Source of the DNA: Minisyncoccota bacterium
GTDB taxonomy: Bacteria; Patescibacteriota; Minisyncoccia; UBA6257; 02-FULL-45-10c
Reading direction: 5' to 3'
Assembly (NCBI GenBank): GCA_028715395.1
Contig: JAQURY010000004.1
Location: forward strand, 1 to 49,217
DNA length: 49,217 nucleotides
The notes under the pieces were generated by a model. It was not told where the DNA came from. It made no database searches and was given only the letters and a program-made list of their open reading frames with translations. A program made the position numbers and the translations under genes. How positions within the stretch are numbered: the stretch's first letter is position 1; each line of letters starts with the position of its first letter. Positions 17,637 to 25,696 of this stretch are shown here, one piece after another.

Positions 17637-19160
17637 ATGAAACCTGTTTTAGATTTTAAAAAACTTATTAAACTTATAAGCCCGCAGCCGGCTATAAACG
17701 GTTTGAATATCAGCGAAACAGGACTGCAGTTTATCGGCTTACAAGACGGTTTTAAAAAGGCTAGCGTGTCTTTGGAGCCCGGCGTGATTTTGGACGGAAA
17801 ATTAAGGGATGGGAAAAAATTTCTTGAAGCGTTGATGAAGTTGCGGCAATTACTGGGCCTTCCGAAAGCCGAAGAAAAAATTTATGCGATTATTTCTATT
17901 CCGCCACACAATATTTATACGCAATCTTTCAGTTTACCGCCTATTCCGAAAGAGAAATTAGTTCAGGAAGCGGCCATGCTTAATTTGCAGCTTATTTCTC
18001 CGATTGATATAAAAAACGCTTATTATGATTCGGAAAGGATTAACGGGCCGGAAAAAGAAGATGAGAAAATTGAATTATTGGGCGCTTTTGTAAATAAAGT
18101 TATTATTGACGATTTTGTTTCAGTGCTTTCGCAAGCAGGGTTCCGAGCCGTAGCCATTGAATTTCCGGCGCTTTCAATTGCCCGAGTAATCAAGGAAACG
18201 GCGGTTGGTCTGAATTTGGAAAAACCTCAGATTGCTTTGGTGATTTCAAGCGAAGGATTGAATTTTTTAATACTTAAAAATGGGAGGCTGAGATTCCATT
18301 ATTTTTCTTCCTGGGGCGCGGTTCAAGGCAGGCAAATTTCCACGGAAATGTTTAACGGGATAATAATCCAGGAAATAAAGAAAATAGTGACTTTTTACAG
18401 CAGTCATTGGAATGACCAAATAAACGATTTGGTGTTGATAACCCAGGGAATGGGAGAAGAAATCAAAAAATTAATTCAGATGAATTTTTCTTCTCTTAAT
18501 GTTCAGATTTTAAATCTTAATGAACAATATTCCAAAATTTCTCCGTTATGGTATACGGCGACGGGCTGTTTTTTAAGGGGGCTGATTCCGCGTTCGCAGG
18601 ATTTTTTGATAAGCTTGATGGCTGTCGGCACAGAAGAAAGATTTTTAGAAGAACAGATTTTGTCATTCATAAAGGTTTGGCGCATCGTATTAGCAAGTTC
18701 GCTTGGTTTTTTGGTTATTGTTTTTCTATTAAGTGATGGCTTGCTGATGAACATATCAAGCGGTTTAGCCAAGCAGCTCACAACTGTTTCCGCACGTGGA
18801 GACAGCGCGGAAATAGCACAAATAGAATTAAAAGTTCAGGAATTCAATACTTTAGCGAAGAAAGCTTTGGCGGCAAAAACGAAAAAGAGCAAACACTCCC
18901 AATTTTTTGAAACACTTGGGAATATCGGCAATACCAGCGGAGGAACAATAAGTCTTCAAAACATCAGTTTCGCGGAAAGCACCGGCACGGTATCTTTGTC
19001 GGCCAGAGCGTCCAGTCAGACAGCCTCAATTAATTTTAAAAATAAATTATCCGAGTTAAAAGACGTTAAAAATTTAAATCTTCCTTTATCTGACATGATT
19101 ACCAATCCGGACGGAAGTGTAAGTTTTAGCTTAACCTTTATTTATAGTCCTACCCCGTAA
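17637..19160 (+). CDS. pilM: PilM-PilN fusion, type IV pilus inner membrane alignment protein
   Basis: The ATG at 17637 is preferred to the TTG at 17616 (507 residues). Residues about 1-335 form a PilM-like actin-fold domain (LNISETGLQFIGLQDG, IISIPPHNIYTQSFSLPP, AIEFPALSIARV). A single membrane helix follows (about 345-365, IVLASSLGFLVIVFLLSDGLL), then a PilN-like extracytoplasmic domain (about 370-507) ending VSFSLTFIYSPTP. PilM and PilN are normally separate proteins that bind each other; here they appear as one chain. The last 11 bp overlap the convergent pth gene. Confidence 0.8.
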   Translation: MKPVLDFKKLIKLISPQPAINGLNISETGLQFIGLQDGFKKASVSLEPGVILDGKLRDGKKFLEALMKLRQLLGLPKAEEKIYAIISIPPHNIYTQSFSLPPIPKEKLVQEAAMLNLQLISPIDIKNAYYDSERINGPEKEDEKIELLGAFVNKVIIDDFVSVLSQAGFRAVAIEFPALSIARVIKETAVGLNLEKPQIALVISSEGLNFLILKNGRLRFHYFSSWGAVQGRQISTEMFNGIIIQEIKKIVTFYSSHWNDQINDLVLITQGMGEEIKKLIQMNFSSLNVQILNLNEQYSKISPLWYTATGCFLRGLIPRSQDFLISLMAVGTEERFLEEQILSFIKVWRIVLASSLGFLVIVFLLSDGLLMNISSGLAKQLTTVSARGDSAEIAQIELKVQEFNTLAKKALAAKTKKSKHSQFFETLGNIGNTSGGTISLQNISFAESTGTVSLSARASSQTASINFKNKLSELKDVKNLNLPLSDMITNPDGSVSFSLTFIYSPTP

Positions 19161-19677
19161 TTTTTGGAGAAATATCCTCAAATACTTTTTCCAGTGTTTT
19201 TTTATTGGCTGGGATTATTTTTTTAAGGACAAATAATTCGGCTTTAAGACGTTTGGCAGTTGCGGATTTTGGCTGCGGCCTGATTCCGATTCTGAGCCGC
19301 CAAAAATTTTTGGTTTTAAGCTCTTTTTGAACGCTTTCTATGCCATGATGGCCAGCTGCGCCGGAATCATAAGAAATTTTGTAATTTCCAAGGAATATAT
19401 CGGAATCGTCGTGGATAATCAATATTTCTTCGGGCTTTATTTTAAAATATTTAACGGAGGATTTTACGGCCTTGCCGGATTCGTTCATAAAGGTCAGCGT
19501 TTTTATAAAAATCACGTCATCGATTTTAAGGAATTCAAAATTGCCGGTGGAGGCTTTTTGCCAGTTTGTTTCGGCATTTTTAGTTAAAAAATCAATTGCC
19601 ATGAAACCGGCATTGTGGTAGGTATTTTTGTATTTCGGATCGGGATTTCCCAATCCGATGACATGCTTGAAAGTCAT
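19150..19677 (-). CDS. pth: peptidyl-tRNA hydrolase
   Basis: A 175-residue bacterial Pth, which releases peptides from prematurely dropped peptidyl-tRNA. Motifs: GLGNPDPKYKNTYHNAGF (Asn11, catalytic His21), FMNESGKAV, and HDDSDIFLGNYK with the catalytic Asp. The usual GGHNGL motif reads GHHGIESV, so the Asn equivalent to E. coli Asn114 is His. A TATAAT ends exactly 6 nt before the ATG on the minus strand, predicting a leaderless mRNA. The gene ends in TAG and overlaps the end of the pilMN gene on the other strand by 11 bp. Confidence 0.92.
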   Translation of the reverse strand: MTFKHVIGLGNPDPKYKNTYHNAGFMAIDFLTKNAETNWQKASTGNFEFLKIDDVIFIKTLTFMNESGKAVKSSVKYFKIKPEEILIIHDDSDIFLGNYKISYDSGAAGHHGIESVQKELKTKNFWRLRIGIRPQPKSATAKRLKAELFVLKKIIPANKKTLEKVFEDISPKITG

Positions 19678-19683
19678 GCTTAT

Positions 19684-19689
19684 ATTATA
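19684..19689 (-). promoter_or_regulatory. -10 box of pth, leaderless start
   Basis: On the minus strand TATAAT is followed by six bases (ATAAGC) and the ATG of pth. Confidence 0.65.
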
Positions 19690-19725
19690 GTAAAATAATA
19701 GAGATTTAACTATTTATTTAACGAA

Positions 19726-20286
19726 ATGAAGACATTTTTACTGGGATTATGGGAGGTGGCGGAAGTTGTTTTGGTGGCAGCGGCAACGGTATTTATAGTC
19801 AGAACTTTTTTGGCCCAGCCTTTTTTGGTAAGTGGCGCGAGTATGGAGCCGACTTTTTCCAGCGGCAATTACCTTTTAATAGATGAGTTTACTTATCGTT
19901 TAAGAGAACCGCAAAGGGGAGAGGTGGTGGTTTTTAGATATCCTGGAAATCCATCGGTTTATTACATAAAAAGAATTATAGGGTTGCCGACCGAAAGAGT
20001 GGTGGTCCAAAAAGGCGAGGTGCGCATATTCCGGAAGGGCGATGATGAGGGATTGGTTGTCAAAGAGCCCTATTTGCCTCAAGGATTAAAAACCGGCGGG
20101 GATGTGACCGTGGTACTCGGAAATAACGAATATTTTGTTTTAGGAGATAATAGGAATTTCAGCTATGATTCAAGGAGCTGGGGCGTCCTTCCGCAAAAAA
20201 ATATTTTGGGAGTTGTCAGATTAAGACTTCTTCCTTTCGCTCAAGCGGCGGTTTTTGGGGAACAGGCTATTTCTTTCAATAATTAA
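19726..20286 (+). CDS. lepB: signal peptidase I
   Basis: A 186-residue type I signal peptidase with one N-terminal membrane helix (about 9-30). The Ser/Lys dyad is Ser39 in SGASMEPTF and Lys82 in YYIKRIIGLP. The conserved box E region GDNRNFSYDSRSWG is complete. It removes signal peptides from exported proteins such as those at 2483 and 16249; prepilins use a different peptidase. Length is typical of Gram-positive and CPR enzymes. hisS begins 4 bp downstream. Confidence 0.95.
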   Translation: MKTFLLGLWEVAEVVLVAAATVFIVRTFLAQPFLVSGASMEPTFSSGNYLLIDEFTYRLREPQRGEVVVFRYPGNPSVYYIKRIIGLPTERVVVQKGEVRIFRKGDDEGLVVKEPYLPQGLKTGGDVTVVLGNNEYFVLGDNRNFSYDSRSWGVLPQKNILGVVRLRLLPFAQAAVFGEQAISFNN

Positions 20287-20290
20287 ATTT

Positions 20291-21589
20291 ATGCCAAAAC
20301 AGAAAAAATTTTCCGGTTATCAGTCGGTAAAGGGAATGCACGATATTTTACCGTCCGAACAAATATGGTGGGATAAGTTGAGAAAAGAAACCAGAGAAGT
20401 TGCGGAAAATTATAATTTTTTGAGAATTGAAACTCCGATTTTGGAAAATACGGAACTTTTTGTTCGCGCGACCGGCGAGACAACGGATATTGTGGAAAAA
20501 CAGATGTTTTCTTTTACTACCAAAGGCGGAGATCATTTGACTTTGAGGCCGGAAGGAACGCCGGGAGTGGTGAGGGCTTATATTCAGCATGGGCTTTCAC
20601 ATTTAACCCAGCCATTGAAAGTTTATTATGACGGACCATTATTCCGTTATGAGCAGCCGCAGGCCGGAAGGTTGAGACAGTTCAATCAGGCGGGATTTGA
20701 AATTATCGGCGGAGAAGATCCGATTTACGATGCGCAAATAATTTTGACAATTTTTCGTTTGTTGGAAAGCTTAAAAATAAAAGACTTGGTTATTCAGGTT
20801 AATACTATTGGCTGTAAAACTTGCAGGCCGGCATACAGGAAAAAATTAATCGAATATTACAAATCCCGACAGAAAGATTTATGCAAAGATTGTGTCAGGA
20901 GAATGGTTGTAAATCCTTTGCGGCTTCTGGACTGTAAAAATCCGGCTTGCGCGGAAATAAGAAAAGAAGCGCCGGGAATACTTGATGATCTTTGCAATAA
21001 CTGTCACAAACATTTTAAGGGATTTTTGGAATACATTGAAGAATTAAATTTGCCGTATGAATTAAATCCGCAGCTTGTTAGGGGACTGGATTATTACAGC
21101 AGAACGGTTTTTGAAATTTTTACAAAAATGATTTCTCCGGAAGGAAAAGCGTTTGATTCGGCCTTGGCTGGAGGCGGACGATTTGATTATCTTGTGGAGC
21201 TTATGGGCGGAAGATCCACTCCGGCAGTCGGGGGAGCGCTGGGAATGGAGCGGGTTATTGAGGCGGCGAAAGCGTTAAAGGCGAATATTAGCGCCAAGCC
21301 CAAATCCCGCGTTTTTTTGATCAACATTGGAGATTTGGCTAAGAAAAAAAGTTTGTCGCTTATAGAAGAATTTGTTAAGGCGGGCGTTAGGATTTCGGAA
21401 TCATTAGGAAAAGATTCATTAAGCGCTCAGCTCAGAGCGGCGGATAAAGAGGGCGTGGAATTGGCCTTGATTTTGGGCCAGAAGGAGGCCTTTAAAGAAT
21501 CGGTAATAATAAGAGACATGAAATCCGGAGTTCAGGAAACGGTGCTTACCAAAAAAGCGGTTGCGGAAGTGAAAAAACGCCTTAAATAG
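20291..21589 (+). CDS. hisS: histidine--tRNA ligase
   Basis: The ATG at 20291 is chosen because the track start at 20255 lies within lepB; the product is 432 residues. Class II synthetase motifs are visible: LRPEGTPGVVRAY (motif 2), FRYEQPQAGRLRQFNQAGFE, and the histidine-A region VRGLDYYSRTVFEI. The middle contains several CxxC pairs (CKTC, CKDC, CNNC) as in many bacterial HisRS. The C-terminal anticodon-binding domain (about 340-430) is present. The gene ends in TAG. Confidence 0.96.
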   Translation: MPKQKKFSGYQSVKGMHDILPSEQIWWDKLRKETREVAENYNFLRIETPILENTELFVRATGETTDIVEKQMFSFTTKGGDHLTLRPEGTPGVVRAYIQHGLSHLTQPLKVYYDGPLFRYEQPQAGRLRQFNQAGFEIIGGEDPIYDAQIILTIFRLLESLKIKDLVIQVNTIGCKTCRPAYRKKLIEYYKSRQKDLCKDCVRRMVVNPLRLLDCKNPACAEIRKEAPGILDDLCNNCHKHFKGFLEYIEELNLPYELNPQLVRGLDYYSRTVFEIFTKMISPEGKAFDSALAGGGRFDYLVELMGGRSTPAVGGALGMERVIEAAKALKANISAKPKSRVFLINIGDLAKKKSLSLIEEFVKAGVRISESLGKDSLSAQLRAADKEGVELALILGQKEAFKESVIIRDMKSGVQETVLTKKAVAEVKKRLK

Positions 21590-21613
21590 CCAACAGCTTA
21601 TAGCGAATAGTTT

Positions 21614-21997
21614 ATGGATAGCAATTGTATTTTTTGTAAAATAATAAATAAGGAAATTCCCACGGAATTTGTTTTAAACAATAACGATTTGGTGGCGTTT
21701 AAAGATATCCGTCCGTCGGCGCCGGTTCATTATTTAATCGTGCCCAAAGAGCATATCCAATCCATAGCGCACCTGGAAGGAAATCATAAAGATGTTTTGG
21801 CGGCTTTGATATATGCCGCTAAAGATTTGGCGGAAAAAATTAATTTAAAGGGATATAAATTGGCTTTTAATGTGGGGCGGGAAGGAGGGCAGGTGATTGA
21901 CCATTTGCATCTTCATTTGATGGGCGGTTGGAAAAATGATGCGGAATTGGAAAAGAACCACAAAGATTTTTTCAAAAGCACCAAAAAGAAGGTTTAA
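21614..21997 (+). CDS. HIT family hydrolase (HinT-like)
   Basis: A 127-residue histidine-triad protein of the HinT/PKCI branch, which hydrolyses nucleoside phosphoramidates such as AMP-lysine. It starts with the typical CIFCKIINKEIPTEFV and ends its core with the triad HLHLHLMGGW. CxxC at residues 5-8 suggests the zinc-binding subtype although the other usual zinc ligands are not obvious. The gene lies between hisS and rpsU; the biological partner is not clear from context. Confidence 0.93.
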   Translation: MDSNCIFCKIINKEIPTEFVLNNNDLVAFKDIRPSAPVHYLIVPKEHIQSIAHLEGNHKDVLAALIYAAKDLAEKINLKGYKLAFNVGREGGQVIDHLHLHLMGGWKNDAELEKNHKDFFKSTKKKV

Positions 21998-22047
21998 TCG
22001 AAACGGACTGGACATTTAGGCCAAAAATAATATACTATTAAAACACT

Positions 22048-22257
22048 ATGCATATAAATAAAAAGGAAGGAGAAACAACCGGATCGCTTTTGTACCGCTT
22101 TTCAAAGAAAATGCAGCAAAGCGGGATTTTGCGTGAAGCCAGAAAGAGGAGATTTCACAACAGGCCGATTAGCCGTTTGAAAAGAAAACTTTCAGCTATT
22201 CACCGCGATGCCAAAAAGAAAGAATTGGCGAAAAATAAAAAAATGGGCTTGGCATAA
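22048..22257 (+). CDS. rpsU: 30S ribosomal protein bS21
   Basis: A 69-residue, strongly basic protein with the bS21 core: GSLLYRFSKKMQQSGILREARKRRFHNRP. bS21 sits on the 30S platform close to the 16S 3' end and promotes mRNA binding, which matters here because the anti-SD is missing. TATACT lies 11 nt before the ATG, giving a very short leader. It is followed after 3 bp by a YqeY-like gene, the usual rpsU-yqeY pairing. Confidence 0.93.
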   Translation: MHINKKEGETTGSLLYRFSKKMQQSGILREARKRRFHNRPISRLKRKLSAIHRDAKKKELAKNKKMGLA

Positions 22258-22260
22258 TTT

Positions 22261-22701
22261 ATGCTCCAGGAAAAAATTTCTCAAGAATTAAAAGAGGCAA
22301 TGAAATCCGGCAATGCCGGAAAGGTTTCAGTGCTTCGGCTTTTAAACGCTTCTTTTAATAATGAAAAAATTAAAAAAGGCAAAGACTCGGTTTTAACCGA
22401 AGAAGAAGAAATTCAGGTATTAACGCGGGAGGCCAAAAAAAGAAAAGAATCAATTGAGGCTTTTAATAATGGCGGCAGGCCGGAATTGGCGGAAAAAGAA
22501 AAAGAGGAACTTTCCATTATAGAAACATATTTGCCCGCGCAAATGAGCAAGGAGGAGGTTGTGGCGGCGATGGATAAAATTTTAGCCGGCTTGGCCGACA
22601 AAAGTAATTTTGGTTTGGTGATGAAAGCGGTAATGGCGGAATTGAAAGGGAAGGCAGACGCGAAAATGATAAGCGAAATATTGAAAGAAAGGCTTGGTTA
22701 A
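22261..22701 (+). CDS. YqeY/GatB-C-terminal-like protein
   Basis: A 146-residue YqeY-family protein: an N-terminal helical domain (SQELKEAMKSGNAGKVSVLRLLNASFNNE) and a C-terminal domain like the tail of GatB (IIETYLPAQMSKEEV, NFGLVMKAVMAELKGKADAKMIS). The family commonly follows rpsU and is thought to act on tRNA or the amidotransferase, but its exact function is not established. An intrinsic terminator follows. Confidence 0.92.
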   Translation: MLQEKISQELKEAMKSGNAGKVSVLRLLNASFNNEKIKKGKDSVLTEEEEIQVLTREAKKRKESIEAFNNGGRPELAEKEKEELSIIETYLPAQMSKEEVVAAMDKILAGLADKSNFGLVMKAVMAELKGKADAKMISEILKERLG

Positions 22702-22721
22702 TTAAAAAAACATTAAAATAG

Positions 22722-22745
22722 AGGCCCTACAAAGGCCTTTGTTTT
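22722..22745 (+). terminator. intrinsic terminator after the yqeY-like gene
   Basis: AGGCC and GGCCT form a short stem with a 7-nt loop, followed by TTGTTTT. Confidence 0.75.
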
Positions 22746-22750
22746 ATTTG

Positions 22751-22756
22751 TATAAT
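22751..22756 (+). promoter_or_regulatory. -10 box of the fourth LamG pseudopilin gene
   Basis: TATAAT ends 8 nt before the ATG at 22765 and only 5 nt after the preceding terminator's T run. Confidence 0.6.
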
Positions 22757-22764
22757 TTAATCAA

Positions 22765-24051
22765 ATGAATGTCCGCAGGCATATTTATTCCCAATCTTCA
22801 TTTACATTAGTAGAGCTTCTTATTGTTATCGGTATTTTAGCCGTATTAACCTCGGTTGTGGTTTTGGTGATTAAGCCAGATCAAGTATTCAAACAAGCCC
22901 GAGACACAAAAAGAATGTCGGAATTACAGGATATCGATAAGGCGATTGCCATGTTTCAGTCACTGGGCGGAACATCGTTGGGTACAGCCACCAACATCTA
23001 TATATCGTTACCCGGAACAGATGGGGATAATGATTGCGATGAGTATGTTTTACCGGCTTTACCAGCTGGCTATTCTTACTATTGTTCAGTTACAGCCAAC
23101 TACAGAAACATAGATGGCACAGGATGGATACCAGTCAATCTCTCAACTTCGGCGGGAGCGTTATTTCATATTTTACCTATTGATCCGGTAAATACGGTAG
23201 CGAACGGCTACTATACGTATGTCATGGGAGGTTCTTGGGAATTAACGGCTAAAATGGAAAGTAATAAATATTCTAGTATTGACGGGGGCGCGTCAATGTT
23301 AGACGGAGGATCATCTTTGGCGAGCTTTGAAGTTGGCACCAATCTTAAGCTTACTCCCACAGCGGTTGAAGAATTTAAAAGAGATTCTTCTCTTGTCGGA
23401 TATTGGACATTTGAGGAAGGAAGCGGATCGACTGCTTATGATGCGAGTGGAAATAGTATTAATGGAACGTGGTCTGGACCAAGTTATTCAACGGGGAAAG
23501 TTGGCACTTATAGCGGGAATTTTACCGGAGGCGGCAATAACGTAGATTTGGGAACATCATCTTCTTTGGCTTTTAATAATAAAATGACAATCAGTGCGTG
23601 GATTAAAAATTCTTCAGCTTCGGGTGTATTGCATGTTGTCGGACAAATGGCAACATACACTCCTCCGGCTTCTACGGGTTATCATATGCGTTTATTCGAT
23701 ATGCGGTATTGGGGAGGAGTAGAAGGAGATCTTAAATTTGGAATTGAAGCCGGAGGAAATAGTTTTTGGACAAACAGTCCCGCTACCAGCGTGCCGGTAA
23801 TAAATGACGGTGTTTGGCATTTGGCGGTAATAGTGATTACGACTTCAAATATAAAATTTTATCAAGACGGCAATTATGTCGGAACGGTAGCGGGCCCTAT
23901 CAGCATCAATGACGGCGGTACACATTATAGTATTGGAGTGGAATTACCGGGCGGCGGCGAAGCATATACGGGTCTTTTAGATGACGTCCGTATTTATAAT
24001 CGAGATTTATCTGCCACAGAGATATTAGCCCTTTATAACGCCACAAAATAG
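22765..24051 (+). CDS. type IV pseudopilin with C-terminal LamG domain
   Basis: A 428-residue paralogue of the protein at 3776, with the same architecture: basic leader, cleavage site S/FTLVELLIVIGILAVLTSVVVLV, KPDQVFKQARDTKRMSELQDIDKAI, DGTGWIPVNL, then a LamG_3 domain from about residue 210 (LVGYWTFEEGSGS to LDDVRIYNRDLSATEILALYNATK). Both end with YNATK and both have Ser at -1. It is a single-gene unit, with its own promoter, inserted between unrelated housekeeping genes. Confidence 0.9.
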   Translation: MNVRRHIYSQSSFTLVELLIVIGILAVLTSVVVLVIKPDQVFKQARDTKRMSELQDIDKAIAMFQSLGGTSLGTATNIYISLPGTDGDNDCDEYVLPALPAGYSYYCSVTANYRNIDGTGWIPVNLSTSAGALFHILPIDPVNTVANGYYTYVMGGSWELTAKMESNKYSSIDGGASMLDGGSSLASFEVGTNLKLTPTAVEEFKRDSSLVGYWTFEEGSGSTAYDASGNSINGTWSGPSYSTGKVGTYSGNFTGGGNNVDLGTSSSLAFNNKMTISAWIKNSSASGVLHVVGQMATYTPPASTGYHMRLFDMRYWGGVEGDLKFGIEAGGNSFWTNSPATSVPVINDGVWHLAVIVITTSNIKFYQDGNYVGTVAGPISINDGGTHYSIGVELPGGGEAYTGLLDDVRIYNRDLSATEILALYNATK

Positions 24052-24072
24052 ATTTATAATTAATAGCAAATT

Positions 24073-24447
24073 ATGACTATAAAGGTTTTACTTTCAGATA
24101 AAAAAGCCGCCAAATATCGCGGTTTAATACTTAAAAACGCCCAGAAATTGGCGCGTTTTTTGCGTTTGGATGGCTACGTGGAGATTTATCTGGTGGGGAA
24201 CAGGCAAATGAAAAAGAATGTGCTGACCTACCTGGCTTTAAGAGGATTTCCAAGGCCGGATTTGAAACAGAAGCCGCTCGGCGAAATCTATTTAAACCCA
24301 TTTTTCATAAAAAAAAGCAAGGAAGATTTATTATTTATGTTGACGCACGGCTTTCTCCACATTGCCGGTTATGACCATATAAAGAAAAATGATAGAATTA
24401 TGATGGAAAAGAAAGAGCTACAACTTTTTAGAAAACTAAAAAGTTAA
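24073..24447 (+). CDS. ybeY: endoribonuclease YbeY
   Basis: A 124-residue YbeY, the metal-dependent RNase involved in 16S 3'-end maturation and ribosome quality control. The zinc motif is THGFLHIAGYDHIKK, matching H-x3-H-x5-H. The protein is shorter than the E. coli enzyme (155), with a reduced N terminus. It is followed 11 bp later by ftsA. A YbeY acting on a 16S tail without the anti-SD is worth noting. Confidence 0.9.
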   Translation: MTIKVLLSDKKAAKYRGLILKNAQKLARFLRLDGYVEIYLVGNRQMKKNVLTYLALRGFPRPDLKQKPLGEIYLNPFFIKKSKEDLLFMLTHGFLHIAGYDHIKKNDRIMMEKKELQLFRKLKS

Positions 24448-24458
24448 TTTTTTTAATT

Positions 24459-25688
24459 ATGTCGCAAAATCACATTGTTGGTTTAGACATCGGAACAAGC
24501 AGCCTTAAGGCGGTGATAGCCGAAATAAAAAAAGACGGCCAATTGTCTTTGGTGAAGGTTTTGCAATTTCCTTCGGCCGGAATGAAAAAAGGAAACGCGG
24601 ATGATTTGCCTGATTTGGTCAGATCCCTGAATCAGATTTTGCCGGAGATAAAAAACGTTTCCAAAAAATCTTTAAAAAATATTTTTTTGAATGTTTGCAA
24701 TTCGGACGCGCGTATCCAGTCATCGCGGGGAATAGTGGCGGTATCGCGAGCGGATTTTGAAATTCATAAAGATGACATAGACAGAGTGGTGCAGGCATCG
24801 CAGGCGATTAATTTGCCGCCGAACAGAATGGTTTTGCATTCCATTACAAAAGAATTTACCGTGGACGACGTTGAAGGAATCCGGGATCCGCTCGGGATGG
24901 TTGGCAACAGATTGGAAGTCGACAGTTCAGTGATTGATGTATTTGCTCCCAAAGTAAAAGATTTGACCAAGTCGGTGGAGATGGCCGGAGCGGGAATCGG
25001 CGGATTGATTTTCAGTCCGTTAGCCGACGCGCGTTCCGTGCTTTCAAGAAATCAAAAAGATCTGGGAGTGGTTTTGATTGATATCGGTTTTGGAACTACG
25101 ACGATGTGCGTGTATGAAGAAAATCGTTTGATACATATTGCGGTGCTGCCGATAGGAGCGGGAAATATTACAAACGATTTAGCCATCGGTCTTCGCACGG
25201 AAGTGGGTACGGCGGAAATGATAAAACTATCTTTTGGCTCGGCAATTTCAAAAGGAATTTCCGCGCGCGATACGGTGGATGTAAGAAAAATAGATCCAAA
25301 TTCGGCAGTTTCAACTTCAAGAAAATTCATTGCGGAGATCATTGAGGAGCGTCTTGCCGAAATATTCGAATTTGTTAATAATGAACTTAAATCTATTGAT
25401 AAAAACAGCAAATTGCCTGCAGGAGCGGTGCTGGTGGGCGGAGGGGCTAAGATTCCGGGTATTACCGAATTGGCAAGGCAGGAACTGCATTTATCGACAA
25501 AGCTGGGCATTCCCGACACATCTCAAATAGAAGTTACAAGCGGAGAGCTGAATGTTCAGGTTGAAAATCCGGAATTTGCTTGCGCTTTGGGGCTGGTTCT
25601 TTGGGCTTATGACAGAATGGCGGAAGATTCCACAGGGGTTGATATAAAAAGTTTTTGGGGGAAAATTAAAAGCTCATTATTGCCTTAA
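24459..25688 (+). CDS. ftsA: cell division protein FtsA
   Basis: A 409-residue actin-like FtsA that tethers FtsZ to the membrane. Motifs: phosphate 1 LDIGTSSLKAVIAE, the 1C domain around residues 85-165, phosphate 2 VVLIDIGFGTTTMCVY, adenosine motif AVLVGGGAKIPGITELA. The C-terminal membrane-targeting helix is plausible in SFWGKIKSSLLP. It starts 11 bp after ybeY and ends 8 bp before ftsZ, the standard ftsA-ftsZ pair, without a complete dcw cluster around it. Confidence 0.95.
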   Translation: MSQNHIVGLDIGTSSLKAVIAEIKKDGQLSLVKVLQFPSAGMKKGNADDLPDLVRSLNQILPEIKNVSKKSLKNIFLNVCNSDARIQSSRGIVAVSRADFEIHKDDIDRVVQASQAINLPPNRMVLHSITKEFTVDDVEGIRDPLGMVGNRLEVDSSVIDVFAPKVKDLTKSVEMAGAGIGGLIFSPLADARSVLSRNQKDLGVVLIDIGFGTTTMCVYEENRLIHIAVLPIGAGNITNDLAIGLRTEVGTAEMIKLSFGSAISKGISARDTVDVRKIDPNSAVSTSRKFIAEIIEERLAEIFEFVNNELKSIDKNSKLPAGAVLVGGGAKIPGITELARQELHLSTKLGIPDTSQIEVTSGELNVQVENPEFACALGLVLWAYDRMAEDSTGVDIKSFWGKIKSSLLP

Positions 25689-25696
25689 ATATTAAA

